Assembly (NCBI GenBank): GCA_040005095.1
Contig: JBDTZN010000001.1
Span: forward strand, 1 to 64,000
Reading direction: 5' to 3'
DNA length: 64,000 nucleotides
Origin: UBA5186 sp040005095
GTDB taxonomy: Bacteria > Actinomycetota > Thermoleophilia > Gaiellales > Gaiellaceae
Shown: positions 33,481 through 42,739 of the stretch, in pieces
Layout of the letters: each line of letters begins with the position of its first letter
Position numbering within the stretch: position 1 is the stretch's first letter
Notes under the pieces: model-generated
The model's input: the letters and a program-made list of their open reading frames with translations, nothing else
Told to the model about the DNA's origin: nothing
Databases searched by the model: none
Translations under genes and position numbers: made by a program

Positions 33481-35919
33481 TCAACCCTCGGTCGCCAGGG
33501 CGTAGGTCACCGCCTCGTCGAGAGTGAGCGCGTGGCCGCGGCGGACGGCATCGGGAGGCAGGGGAGGCAGCGCGTCGGCGATCGTGTGCTTCAGCTGTTC
33601 CCACGCGCCCACCGGGGCGCGGCGCTCCTCGGCCTCCACGGCGCCCCAGAGCACGCCCGCCCGTTCCAGGTCGCCCCCCACGGCCTCGAGCTTCGCGAAA
33701 TCGGCGAGCAAATTGATCGTGTTCTGCCGATCGCCGATCGAATGCAAGATTCGGAGAGAGTCACGCGTGAGCGGCGCCGCGTCGGCGCGGCCGAGCAGCA
33801 AAGCGGTTTCGGCTGCGTTTCCGGTCATGACGCCCTCCCACCAGGTGAAGCCGATCTCTCGGGCCCGACTCGCGCTCTCGAGGTAGAGCTCGAAGGCAGC
33901 GTCGAGGTTCCCAAGGAGTCGCTCGGCCGACGCTCTCGTCCCGGGTACGACCGCTTCGGTCCGCGGATCGTGGGCCTTCGATAGGACCTCCTCGGTCTGC
34001 ACGAGCAACTCCAGGCAGGCTTCGGGTCGGCCGTTCCAGTTTTCGAGGTTGGCTAGACGGCTCAGCATGTGCGCCACGCCGGCCTCGTCTCCGAGCGCCC
34101 GGAACTCGCTCAACGCGGCCTTGTAGAGCCCTTCAGTGGCCTCCAGGTCTCCGACCAGGTTCGCAGCGCCGCCGATCGCTCGGAGCGCCCGCGCGTGGAG
34201 CAGCGGCGAGACGCTCCCTCGCTCTATGAGCTCGGTCAGGCGTCGGCGCGCCTCGAATGGACTGTCGGTGATCCAGTAGGTCTCCATTGCGACGGCGATC
34301 GAGACGCCCGTTTCAAAGTCGCCCTGAGCTTCTGCCCAGTCGATCGCGGCTCTCAGGTTCGCGCCCTCCGGCGCGACGAGATCGTTGCGCTGTGGCCCGA
34401 TGGGCGAGTCGCTAGCGAGCAAGGCGCTCTCGGCCAGCACCTGGAGCCACTGAGCGTGTGCGCCCCGGAGCTCGGCTTCCTCGCCGGATTCGCGCAGGCG
34501 CTCGAGCGCGAACTCGCGGATCGTCTCGAGCATCCAGAAGCGCCCACCGTCACGAAGCCGGACCAGGCTCTTGTCGACGAGCGACTCGAGCGAGTCGAGG
34601 CCCGCCCCGCAAATGGCTTCAGCCGCCTCGAGCGTGCAGCCGCCAGTGAAGACGGCGAGCCGCGCGAACAACTGGCGCTCCGGCTCGTCGAGCAGGTCGT
34701 GCGACCACTCGATCGTGGCTCGGAGCGTCTGCTGTCGGACGTCGGCGTCCCGTCCGCCGCGGAGCAGATCGAGCGTCACACCGAGACGCTCGAGCAGCTG
34801 GGAAGTTGAAAGGATGGACGTGCGCGCGGCCGCGAGCTCAAGCGCCAACGGGAGATCGTCGAGGCGCGAGCAAAGCTCGTCCACTGCGTCGTCGGGCTCG
34901 AAATCAGGTTGCAGGCCGCGCGCGCGGGAGACGAATAGCTCACGAGCCTCGGCGCGCGCGAGCACCGGGACCGGATAGACCTGCTCGCCGGCGAGTCCGA
35001 GGCGTTCACGGCTGGTGACGAGGATGTCCAGATTGGGACAGGCCGCCCGCAGCTCCGACAGCTGCGGCGCCGCCTCGATCACGTGCTCGAAATTGTCGAG
35101 GAGTAGGAGGAGTCGCCGCTCACCGATCGTGTCAGCCGCACGCGACCCGCCCAACGCCTGCGCGGCGGCGTCGAGCACCATGGCGGGATCGGCGATCGGC
35201 GCGAGCGGCACCCACCAGACGCCGTGCTCATAGCGGGCCGCCGCCTCCGCCGAGGCCTGGAGCGCCAGGCGCGTCTTGCCGGTGCCGCCCGCGCCGGTGA
35301 ACGTCGTGACATGGACGTCCTCTCGACCAAGCAACCCGGCCACCTGGGCGAGCTCCGCCTCTCGACCGAGGAACGGTGTCGCGGGGACCGGGAGGTTCGT
35401 GTGGTGGAGAGTCTTCAGGGGCGGGAACTCGTGCTCACCAAGCTGATAGATGCGCTCAGGGGCGGAAAGGTCCTTGAGCCGGTGCTCGCCCAGATCGCGG
35501 AGGGTGCTCGTGCTGAGCAGAGAGGCGGTCGAGGCAGACACGAGAACCTGCCCGCCATGACCACACGCGGCGATCCGGGCCGCCCGGTGAACATCCACCC
35601 CGACGTAGCCTCCGTCGGCCAAAAACGGGGTCCCTGTGTGGATCCCCATCCGCACCTGGATCGGGCCTCGGGCCAGGTGTTCGAGACCGGTGACAGCCGC
35701 CTGGAGCGCACCGGGCGCCGTCGGGAAGGCGACGAAGAAAGCGTCGCCCTGTGTGTCGACCTCGACGCCGCCTTGGGCTTGAAATGCCTCGCGGAGGACG
35801 CGGCGGTGCTCCGCGAGCAGATCGGCGTACGCGTCACCGTGCTCGTGCACCAGCCTCGTGGAGCCCTCGATATCGGTGAACAGGAAGGTGACGGTGCCGG
35901 ACGGAAGGTCTCGGGTCAC
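33481..35919 (-). CDS. adenylate/guanylate cyclase-ATPase-TPR regulator
   Basis: 812 residues from a GTG at 35919. Domains: class III nucleotidyl cyclase (about 5-170; FLFTDIEGSTRL and VDTQGDAFFVAF carry the metal-binding aspartates), NB-ARC-like ATPase (about 190-460; FTGAGGTGKTRLALQ is Walker A, LLLLLDNFEHV is Walker B), then TPR-type helical repeats to the C-terminus. Such proteins resemble AfsR/MalT-type STAND regulators fused to a cyclase in place of a DNA-binding domain; the ligand and the nucleotide made are unknown. It is the intact member of three tandem copies, the other two being broken. Confidence 0.85.
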   Translation of the reverse strand: MTRDLPSGTVTFLFTDIEGSTRLVHEHGDAYADLLAEHRRVLREAFQAQGGVEVDTQGDAFFVAFPTAPGALQAAVTGLEHLARGPIQVRMGIHTGTPFLADGGYVGVDVHRAARIAACGHGGQVLVSASTASLLSTSTLRDLGEHRLKDLSAPERIYQLGEHEFPPLKTLHHTNLPVPATPFLGREAELAQVAGLLGREDVHVTTFTGAGGTGKTRLALQASAEAAARYEHGVWWVPLAPIADPAMVLDAAAQALGGSRAADTIGERRLLLLLDNFEHVIEAAPQLSELRAACPNLDILVTSRERLGLAGEQVYPVPVLARAEARELFVSRARGLQPDFEPDDAVDELCSRLDDLPLALELAAARTSILSTSQLLERLGVTLDLLRGGRDADVRQQTLRATIEWSHDLLDEPERQLFARLAVFTGGCTLEAAEAICGAGLDSLESLVDKSLVRLRDGGRFWMLETIREFALERLRESGEEAELRGAHAQWLQVLAESALLASDSPIGPQRNDLVAPEGANLRAAIDWAEAQGDFETGVSIAVAMETYWITDSPFEARRRLTELIERGSVSPLLHARALRAIGGAANLVGDLEATEGLYKAALSEFRALGDEAGVAHMLSRLANLENWNGRPEACLELLVQTEEVLSKAHDPRTEAVVPGTRASAERLLGNLDAAFELYLESASRAREIGFTWWEGVMTGNAAETALLLGRADAAPLTRDSLRILHSIGDRQNTINLLADFAKLEAVGGDLERAGVLWGAVEAEERRAPVGAWEQLKHTIADALPPLPPDAVRRGHALTLDEAVTYALATEG

Positions 35920-35970
35920 TCCGCCGAATCTACCCCACGCCGAGTGCGGAACTAAGCTGGTCCCCGGCTC

Positions 35971-36135
35971 ATGCCCAAGCCCGTGATCTGGAAGCCCCGC
36001 TATGCCACTCGCCGAATGCGCGAACGCGCATGGGCGAATGCCGATCTGCGACGCGAGCAGGCGGTGAGAAGGACTCCGCCTCGCCGGTCGCTGCTCGCGC
36101 GGCTCCTCCGTCGGCCAGACACGGGCCGCTCCTAA
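35971..36135 (+). CDS. possible small Arg-rich protein
   Basis: A 54-codon frame from the ATG at 35971 to a TAA, very rich in arginine, in the space between two cyclase copies. No ribosome site or homologue is evident. It may be chance, because high-GC DNA readily yields Arg-rich frames. It is listed so that the 210-base interval is accounted for. Confidence 0.2.
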   Translation: MPKPVIWKPRYATRRMRERAWANADLRREQAVRRTPPRRSLLARLLRRPDTGRS

Positions 36136-36467
36136 GAAGAGAGACGAGCCGGTGCTCGGGCGGCCGGGCCACCAAGCATCAGAATCGTGGAGTGAGAACG
36201 CCCCTCCTGATCGGCTCGAGCAGGCGCAGCGTCCTGCGCGTCAGCCGCAGCTCCGACCGCGTCCTGCGCGCGTGCGAAGGCGACGAAAAACGCATCGCCT
36301 TGCGTGTCCACCTCCACGCCGTGGTGACGCTCGAAGGCGGCGCGAAGCACGCGCCGATGGTCCGCGAGCACATCCGCGTAGCGGTCGCCGAGCTCGTGCA
36401 GCAGCCGCGTCGATCCCTCGATGTCCGTGAAGAGGAGGGTTACGGTTCCGGTCGGCAACGAGGCCAT
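36132..36467 (-). pseudogene. truncated class III cyclase N-terminus
   Basis: 111 residues from the ATG at 36467. The first 75 or so align with the N-termini of the two cyclase paralogues to the left (LLFTDIEGSTRLLHELG, VDTQGDAFFVAF), then the similarity stops abruptly and a low-complexity Ala/Arg tail runs to the stop. A working class III cyclase domain needs about 170 residues, so this cannot be active alone. It is the third copy in the tandem array and is best seen as a remnant. Confidence 0.7.
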
Positions 36468-36502
36468 GCCGGCTCAAGTGAAGCGGGTTGCGAACGAGGC
36501 GT

Positions 36503-37210
36503 CTAGAGCGCTTCTGTCAAGGCGTCGATGTCGTGCAAGCGCCACAGCATCGGGCCGACGAGGCTGCGCCGATCCTCGCTCTCACTGCGCTTGAAATAGA
36601 GGAAGCCGATTTCCCGCGCGACGAGCTTGCGCACGCGCTCGTGGCGCGAGTGGCCGCGGAGCCGGTCGAACCCGTTGGCACCCACCTGCGCGGAGGAGAC
36701 GACCCCGTAATGCTGCGAGTCGCGGAACGCGAACAGGTGCTGGATTCCGAGCGACGTGCTCTCCATGTCGTAATCGGTGATCCCGATCACGACTCCGCCT
36801 CCGCTGGCGGGATAGGCGCGCTGCAGCACCCCAACGAGCTCGTCCGCCACCAGCTGGTGCCTGCGATCGTCCAGGGTCCACGACGGCAGCTCGTATTGCC
36901 GTGTCGCGACCACGAGGATGCGGTAGCGGGCTTCGAGCTCCCGCGCGAGTGTCCGCGCGTCCACGCGCGACGAGCGGCCGAAGGGCACGAGGATGACCCC
37001 GGAGCGCACCCTCCGGATCGATGACCCCGTTCGCAGTGTGTCCGCCGAGCCAGCGCGCAGCGGGCCGGGCTCGGCGAAGACCCGCGTGCCGCCGATCCAC
37101 AACGCGACGAACAACGCCACGCCGAAAGGCACCGCGACACGAAGGGCCCGTGCCAAGCCGAAGGGAGACACGTTGTGCGCATCGGCCGATCGCGACGCAC
37201 GGCCAATCAC
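36503..37210 (-). CDS. exported protein resembling archaemetzincin, without the zinc motif
   Basis: 235 residues with one N-terminal helix (about 25-42). The globular part contains ILVVATRQYELPSW, GGGVVIGITDYDM, YGVVSSAQVG and VRKLVAREIGFLYF, a pattern I associate with archaemetzincin-like (M54) proteins. The position where the HExxH zinc motif would fall reads KLVAREIGFLYF, with no zinc histidines, so it is probably not a peptidase. The assignment rests on pattern resemblance only. The start at 37210 is uncertain. Confidence 0.45.
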   Translation of the reverse strand: MIGRASRSADAHNVSPFGLARALRVAVPFGVALFVALWIGGTRVFAEPGPLRAGSADTLRTGSSIRRVRSGVILVPFGRSSRVDARTLARELEARYRILVVATRQYELPSWTLDDRRHQLVADELVGVLQRAYPASGGGVVIGITDYDMESTSLGIQHLFAFRDSQHYGVVSSAQVGANGFDRLRGHSRHERVRKLVAREIGFLYFKRSESEDRRSLVGPMLWRLHDIDALTEAL

Positions 37211-37229
37211 TCAGAACCGTGAGCCTGAT

Positions 37230-37937
37230 TCAGGCGACGGCGAAGGTGACGGTGACCGAAGCCTGGATGTCCTGAGTGCCAGGCTCGATCGGCGTTGCAT
37301 CGGTGGCTGCGCCGGCTTTCCCCTCGATCGGGACCGGGGCGCCGCCCGTTTCTGTGACGCCGATGACCGCGCCGAGCGTGACGCCCGCGGCTGCTGCGAT
37401 GGCCTGCGCCTTGGTGCGCGCGTCGGCGACGCTGGAGCGCAGGGCGTTGCGGTAGAGCTCAGCCTCGTTGGAGCGCGAGAGCGACGGGCCGAAGACCTGG
37501 TTCGCGCCCGCTCCGACGGCGGCGTCGATCACGGCACCGGCACGACCGAGGTCGCGTAGGTGAGCCGAGACGGTGTTCTGGGCGATGTACCCGAGGATCG
37601 TCTCGCCATTGTCGGCGAGCCGCGGCGACAGAGCGACCTGCTGGGTCTGGATGTCTGCTGCGGCAACGCCGGCTTCGCGGAGCGCCGCGATCACCTTGCG
37701 CATCTCTGCGCTGTTCGCATCGAGAGCCGCGCTCGCCGTCCGGCCGGTGCTCTGGACACCGAACGAGAAGTCCGCCCGGTCGGGAACGGCGCGAACGGCA
37801 CCGGTGCCGTTGACGGTGATCCCGTCGGCGCGGAGCTGAGCGGCGAGCCCGCTGGCGCTCTCAGGGCGCGCCGCGCCCGCAAGCGCGACAACGGCGAGGC
37901 CGAGCGCGGCGAGGGCGAGGATGCGAAAAAACTTCAT
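37230..37937 (-). CDS. SIMPL-domain (DUF541) exported protein
   Basis: 235 residues from the ATG at 37937; a GTG nine bases upstream is possible. It has a signal sequence (about 4-22) ending in Ala-Gly-Ala. The body is one SIMPL domain: ITVNGTGAVRAVPDRADFSFGVQ at 37800-37860, VSAHLRDLGRAGAVIDAAV, and the C-terminal ASVTVTFAVA strand are typical. Family members (BP26/OMP28) form periplasmic or surface channels or chaperones; their role in actinobacteria is unclear. Confidence 0.85.
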   Translation of the reverse strand: MKFFRILALAALGLAVVALAGAARPESASGLAAQLRADGITVNGTGAVRAVPDRADFSFGVQSTGRTASAALDANSAEMRKVIAALREAGVAAADIQTQQVALSPRLADNGETILGYIAQNTVSAHLRDLGRAGAVIDAAVGAGANQVFGPSLSRSNEAELYRNALRSSVADARTKAQAIAAAAGVTLGAVIGVTETGGAPVPIEGKAGAATDATPIEPGTQDIQASVTVTFAVA

Positions 37938-37983
37938 TGCTCTCACTGTACGCCGCCGCTCCGGATTTGGTCACAGGCGTCGC

Positions 37984-38580
37984 TTAAGGCTTGAGCCCAC
38001 CGCTGAACACCGAGACGACGGCACGCTCCGCCTCTGCGACGTCGTCCTCGCCGTCGGGCAGCTGGCCCATGACCCAGCCAGTCAGGATTTCCTCGAGCGC
38101 GCCGTAGAGCATCCACGCGACGGTGCGCGCCCGCAGCTCGCTCGTGAACGTGCCGTCCTTCTGTCCCCGCTCGACGAGCCGCTCCAGCGCGGCGAACGCC
38201 TGCGCGATCTCGTCGATCTCTCGGTGGATCTGCGGGCTCCGCACCACCTCGCGTACGAGCACGCGAACGAGATCGGGATCGGTAGCCCACGAGCCGAGGA
38301 CGATGGCGCAAACCCGCCGCAGCTGGTCGGTCGCCGGCCCGCCGCGTTCCTCGACGCTCTGGATCGCGGTGAGCATGGCGCCCCAGGTCTCGCGGAAGAC
38401 CGCCTCGAGAACGGTTTCCTTCGACGTGAAGTAGTGGTAGACCAGGCCGTAGGCGACGCCGGCTTCCTTCGCGATGTCGCCGACCCTCGCGTCGTGGTAG
38501 CCCTCCCGCGCGAAGACGCGCACCGCCGCGGCGAGGATGATCGCCCGCTTGTCCTCCGAAGCGCCCCCGCGATTTGCCAC
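37984..38580 (-). CDS. TetR/AcrR-family regulator
   Basis: 198 residues. The N-terminal HTH domain reads IILAAAVRVFAREGYHDARVGDIAKEAGV (38446-38545) and YHYFTSKETVLEAV, the TetR signature. The C-terminal ligand domain, with an IVLGSWATDPDLVRVLVREV helix, resembles the fatty-acid-responsive FadR/Ycc-type regulators. It is divergent from the gene at 38743, a candidate target. Confidence 0.85.
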   Translation of the reverse strand: MANRGGASEDKRAIILAAAVRVFAREGYHDARVGDIAKEAGVAYGLVYHYFTSKETVLEAVFRETWGAMLTAIQSVEERGGPATDQLRRVCAIVLGSWATDPDLVRVLVREVVRSPQIHREIDEIAQAFAALERLVERGQKDGTFTSELRARTVAWMLYGALEEILTGWVMGQLPDGEDDVAEAERAVVSVFSGGLKP

Positions 38581-38661
38581 GCCCGGCCGAGTCTACGGAG
38601 GCCGGCCGGAACGCGTTCGGAGGTAAGGCTTCCGCTCGATACTGACCGTGTAGAGCGAAGG

Positions 38662-38696
38662 AGCTGTGGCCGGATCTCCCGGTCACAGCTGTTTTG
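38662..38696 (+). terminator. intrinsic-terminator-like hairpin in a divergent intergenic region
   Basis: AGCTGTGGCCGG, loop ATCTC, CCGGTCACAGCT, then GTTTTG: a 12-bp stem with one G-T pair followed by four T on the plus strand. There is no plus-strand gene upstream that would need a terminator, so it may act as a leader attenuator for the gene at 38743 or end a short RNA. Confidence 0.5.
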
Positions 38697-38742
38697 ACAG
38701 GAGGGAGCCGCGCTCTAAGCTCCCGAGTGAGCGAAGGAGACG

Positions 38743-40248
38743 ATGGCGAAACTACTCCGACGCTGCGGCCTGACGGGCGCAACCGCCGCGCTCCTCTTCG
38801 CCCTGCCCGCGCCCGTCCGCGCCGCCGGCTCACCGATTCCCGCCGCCGAGATCCTGGCGCGCGTCCAGGCTGGACGCCCCGTGGTCCTCGCGCACGAGAC
38901 GATCGTCGGCCGGCTCGACCTCGCACGCATCACGGACGTGCACGGCGTCTTCAAATGCCGAGAGTGCAGGTTTCTTGGTCATGTCGATGCGGGGGACGTG
39001 ACGTTCGAGCACACGGTCGACGTGACCGGCTCGACGTTCTCTCACGGCGCAGATTTTCGGGGTGCGACCTTCCACGCTCCCGCGCTCTTCCGCGCCGCAT
39101 TCGGCGACAACCCCGACACCGAAGGACGCCCACTCGTGGTCCACGGGCGTACCGACTTCTCGCTCGCGGTCTTCGAGGACATCGCCAGCTTCAGCGGCGC
39201 AACATTCACCGGGACTGCGGCCTTCGGCGACGCCCGTTTCCTCGACGTCAGCTTCGCGCGAGCCGAATTCAGCGCCATGGCTGGATTCGCGCGAACGTCT
39301 TTCCGCGGAATCGCGAACTTCAACGGCACCTTCTTCGACGAGTCGGCCACATTCGACGACGCCGACTTTCGGGCGCGGACCGACTTTGCCGTCTCGGTCT
39401 TCGGCCGGGGTGCAACGTTCTCAGGCGCGCAGTTCGCGAGCGGTGCTTCGTTCCTGGCCGCCGAGTTCAACGCCCCGAAGAGTGGCGAGGAGGACGCGGC
39501 CTCATTCGATTCGGTGACATCCGCCGGCAACCTCGATTTCACCTTCACCGATTTCAAGTCGCCGGCACGAAAGCCGCAAGAGATCGCTGTGTTCGACGAC
39601 CTGGTCTGCGGGAAGTCGCTCGTCTTTCGTACGACGGGCTTTCCGCCGGATGACTCGATCTCGATGACGCGATTGCAGGTCACCGACTTGGTCCTCGACG
39701 TCGCGACCGTTCGGCAAGTCGCGCCGGGCGACAACGGCAGCGACCAGGAAAGCGTCCTCCGTACGATCGAGAACAGCGCCAAGACGCGTGACGAGCTGGG
39801 AGTCGCGAACGACGCGCATTACGAGCTGCGGGTGCGAGCGAGCAAGCGCTATGGGGCCACCCTGCACGCGCTCGACTATGTCTTCTACCGCGGCGCGGCC
39901 GGCTACTTCGTCAAGCCGTTCCGACCTCTACTCCTGCTTGGGGCGATCGCGACTCTCGCAGCGATGGCGCGCTACCTTCGGATACGAACGAAGCCGGAGA
40001 TCGACTCGAGCCGGGGGAGGCTCCGCATTCGGTGGCGAGCCGCCCAAGTGCGGTGCGCCGACTTCCTGACGTGCCTCCTCGATACGTTCGCGCTGGCCGC
40101 GCCGCGCTGGCGATCCACCCGTGAGGGGGACGTCGGGCTCGGCGAGCGGGTGCAGGCCATCCTCTACCGGCTGCTTCTCGTGTGCGCGCTGCTCGGGCTC
40201 GCGAATTCGAATCCGACCCTACGCAACATGGTTGACACGCTCGTTTGA
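38743..40248 (+). CDS. membrane protein with pentapeptide-like extracytoplasmic repeats
   Basis: 501 residues. A signal sequence (about 10-27) is followed by a region of five-residue periodicity (about 80-270) with repeated Phe every fifth position: GATFHAPALFRAAFG, ASFSGATFTGTAAFG, ANFNGTFFDESATF. That is the pattern of a right-handed beta-helix (pentapeptide repeat). A predicted helical segment follows, then transmembrane helices near residues 390-405 and 470-490. No enzymatic motif is seen. It is followed by a TolB-like gene 19 bases later. Confidence 0.65.
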   Translation: MAKLLRRCGLTGATAALLFALPAPVRAAGSPIPAAEILARVQAGRPVVLAHETIVGRLDLARITDVHGVFKCRECRFLGHVDAGDVTFEHTVDVTGSTFSHGADFRGATFHAPALFRAAFGDNPDTEGRPLVVHGRTDFSLAVFEDIASFSGATFTGTAAFGDARFLDVSFARAEFSAMAGFARTSFRGIANFNGTFFDESATFDDADFRARTDFAVSVFGRGATFSGAQFASGASFLAAEFNAPKSGEEDAASFDSVTSAGNLDFTFTDFKSPARKPQEIAVFDDLVCGKSLVFRTTGFPPDDSISMTRLQVTDLVLDVATVRQVAPGDNGSDQESVLRTIENSAKTRDELGVANDAHYELRVRASKRYGATLHALDYVFYRGAAGYFVKPFRPLLLLGAIATLAAMARYLRIRTKPEIDSSRGRLRIRWRAAQVRCADFLTCLLDTFALAAPRWRSTREGDVGLGERVQAILYRLLLVCALLGLANSNPTLRNMVDTLV

Positions 40249-40267
40249 GTGCGCGATCCTGATTCAT

Positions 40268-42025
40268 GTGGGAAAGACGGCGGTTGCCTTTGGGCTCGCC
40301 GGTCTTGCGGCAACCGGCCTGGCGCTGAGCGCTTCTAGCGCCGGAAGCGCTCCGCGGACTCAGCTTGTCGGCTGGGTCGGCAGCGCCGGGTGTGGCGCTC
40401 CCGGGAAGGTGTCGAAGCAGACAGCGAAGATCACCGTGCAGGGCTCACGGAACTTGCCGCGACCGCTCCGGGCCGGCGACGTCATCAAGACGAACTACAG
40501 GGGCTCGGGCAAATTCTGCCTCCGAGAAGGCACGTGGGACTGTTCGATCAAACAGAGTACGCAGCTGCAAGTCATGCCTGCGAGCGACGTCCTGTTCAAG
40601 CTCGTCACCGGCCGCGTATTTTGTGCCTCGCCGCTCCAGCGCGAGCCGCGGGAGCTCAGAACGCCCGGAGACGTGCTCAGGATCGGCGGGAGCTCGAGTG
40701 CCTGGAACAACGGCCCCCGCGCGGACGGCGGCGGCGGTGAGGTGCTCTCTCTCACCGTCACGGCTGGGGGGACCGTCGCGAAGATCCGGCGCGGCGCGGC
40801 TGTCCTCGCCACGAAGGACACACTGACATCAGCAGTCGTACTCGGCAAAGGCGAGCAGTCGGTCGCACCGCCGGCGGGCCCACCGCGGCCGCCAACCCCG
40901 ATCAAGCTCACGAAGGCCGACAAGACCGCGTTCGCAGCGCTCGAGCGCCCGCTTCCCAAAGAGACCGACAAGACAACGCCGACTGTGACGGTCCTCGGCC
41001 CACGCCGCGTTTCATCCGTAGCGACGGCCGTGTTCAACTTCACCGCCAGCGAGCCCGCAGTCTTCAGCTGCGCGCTCGACAAGTCCGACTTCCGACTGTG
41101 CACGATTCCGTACCCGCGACTCGAAGGCCTGGCCTCCGGCCCGCATACGTTCTCGGTTCGCGCCACCGATCCAGCCGGCAACACCAGCACCACGGGCTAT
41201 TCGTGGACGGTCGACGGGAGTCGAATCGTCTTCGAGTCGTTCAGGGACGGCAACCCGGAGCTCTACTCGTCGAATCCCGACGGTTCGACTGCCTTCCGCG
41301 TGACCCAGGATCCGCCTCGCAACCTGAAGTCAGACGAGGACCCCGACTGGTCGCCCGGCCAACGGCAGATCGCCTACGACAGTCTGCGGGGCGGAAACCT
41401 GGACATCTACGCGATCAACGCGGACGGAACCGGCGACCACAGGCTGACGACGGATCCCGCGAACGACCGCAACCCGTCCTGGTCGCCGGACGGAACCCGG
41501 ATCGCGTTCGAAAGCAACCGCGAGGGCTCACGCCAGCTCTACGTCATGAACGCAGACGGAAGCAACGTCAGGCGGCTGACGAGCGACAACGGCGAGGACC
41601 TCGACCCTACGTGGTCGCCGGACAGCCGCAGTATCGCCTTCGCCTCGACGCGGGACGGCGGCAACTACGAGATCTACGTCATGAACGCAGACGGAACCGG
41701 GCAGACGAACCTGACGCGAGACCCGGCGGTCGAATTCGGCCCGTCCTGGTCACCGGACGGCACGCGCATCGCCTTTCACAGTCTCCGGACCCAGGATTAC
41801 CAGCACATCTTCGTCATGAACACGGACGGTTCCAACGTCCGCCAGATCACGAAGACACAGCGCGGTGACACGAACCCCGCATGGGCGCCCGACTCGGGTC
41901 ACATCGTCTTCCAGAGCGACCGCCAGGGGGGCGAGCCTCAGCTCTACGTCATCGACGCCGACACGCTCGAGGAGACCAGCGTTCCCGCGCCCTCCGCTCG
42001 AGCGAACTTCGTGCCGGACTGGTAG
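40268..42025 (+). CDS. exported TolB-like propeller protein with FecR-like and Ig-like modules
   Basis: 585 residues from a GTG at 40268, the only good start before the signal sequence (about 5-28). A FecR-like stretch is read at about 35-200 (LRAGDVIKTNY, LRTPGDVLRIGG), a proline-rich hinge, an Ig-like domain with FNFTASEPAVFSCALD, then six PD40 blades of the type PSWSPDGTRIAFESNREG with YVMNADGSN. The blades form a beta-propeller like TolB. It is probably a surface sensor or binding protein. Confidence 0.8.
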   Translation: MGKTAVAFGLAGLAATGLALSASSAGSAPRTQLVGWVGSAGCGAPGKVSKQTAKITVQGSRNLPRPLRAGDVIKTNYRGSGKFCLREGTWDCSIKQSTQLQVMPASDVLFKLVTGRVFCASPLQREPRELRTPGDVLRIGGSSSAWNNGPRADGGGGEVLSLTVTAGGTVAKIRRGAAVLATKDTLTSAVVLGKGEQSVAPPAGPPRPPTPIKLTKADKTAFAALERPLPKETDKTTPTVTVLGPRRVSSVATAVFNFTASEPAVFSCALDKSDFRLCTIPYPRLEGLASGPHTFSVRATDPAGNTSTTGYSWTVDGSRIVFESFRDGNPELYSSNPDGSTAFRVTQDPPRNLKSDEDPDWSPGQRQIAYDSLRGGNLDIYAINADGTGDHRLTTDPANDRNPSWSPDGTRIAFESNREGSRQLYVMNADGSNVRRLTSDNGEDLDPTWSPDSRSIAFASTRDGGNYEIYVMNADGTGQTNLTRDPAVEFGPSWSPDGTRIAFHSLRTQDYQHIFVMNTDGSNVRQITKTQRGDTNPAWAPDSGHIVFQSDRQGGEPQLYVIDADTLEETSVPAPSARANFVPDW

Positions 42026-42031
42026 TCGCAG

Positions 42032-42733
42032 CTAGAGCGCGGGAGAGGCGATCGACCGGTTGGAGCGGAAGCCAAAGCTCTCGCGGCCGCCCGGGCCGCC
42101 GCGGAACGACCGGAGGCCGGCCGGCCTCTCGCCGTTCACCATCGCCTTGACCCGGGTGGCAAGGTCCTGCTCGATCGAGTCGCGCTGGGCGTCGGTCAGC
42201 CTCCCGGCCGCGACCGCGGCCGCGAGCTCCTTCTTCCGCTCCCCGACGATCGCGTCGACGAGGCCGTCGACGGACTTGTTCTTGTCCTGCGCGACCTGCG
42301 CGAGCGACTTGCCGCTCATCAGGGAGTCGCGAAGGCTCGCCTCGGTCACGCCGAGGTACGTCGCCGCCACGTCGAGCTCTGCGAAGCCTCCGTGGCCGGG
42401 ACCGTCCGGTCCGCCGCGGGAGCCGGGGCCGCCGAAGAACGGGACGCCGCCGGCGTCGATGCGCGCCTTCAGCTCGTCGCCCTGCGCCTTAGTGATGCTG
42501 CCGTCCGCAACGGCGGCGTCGATGCGCGCCTTGAAGGCGGACTTGAGGGCGTCGGAAAGGGCGCTCGGCGCGACGCCGAGCCGATTGGCAGCGTCGTTGA
42601 TGATCGCCTGGCTCTGCTGCTTCGGCGTGAGGAGCTTGTCGGCGGCAAGTGCGGCGCCGGCGCTGACCGCGGCGAGCGCAGCGGCGACGGCAACGAGGGA
42701 CTTCGTTTTGAGTTTCATGGACGCATCGAACAC
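42032..42733 (-). CDS. exported helical-repeat protein of unknown function
   Basis: 233 residues from a GTG at 42733 with AGGGAG three bases upstream, or 228 from the ATG at 42718; both leave a normal signal sequence ending near Ala-Leu-Ala-Ala. The mature protein is helical, with an internal glycine-rich linker (GGPGSRGGPDGPGHGG) between two related segments; LGVTEASLRDSLMSGKSLAQVAQ is typical of actinobacterial exported proteins that lack an assigned function. Its promoter has a three-unit 11-bp tandem repeat like that at 23541. Confidence 0.65.
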   Translation of the reverse strand: MFDASMKLKTKSLVAVAAALAAVSAGAALAADKLLTPKQQSQAIINDAANRLGVAPSALSDALKSAFKARIDAAVADGSITKAQGDELKARIDAGGVPFFGGPGSRGGPDGPGHGGFAELDVAATYLGVTEASLRDSLMSGKSLAQVAQDKNKSVDGLVDAIVGERKKELAAAVAAGRLTDAQRDSIEQDLATRVKAMVNGERPAGLRSFRGGPGGRESFGFRSNRSIASPAL

Positions 42734-42739
42734 CAGCTC

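Noticed and set aside
33329..33604. N-terminal extension of the broken cyclase frame containing MPPAGIEPA
   Set aside because: This is the reverse-strand translation of the tRNA 3' half, a frequent false protein sequence.
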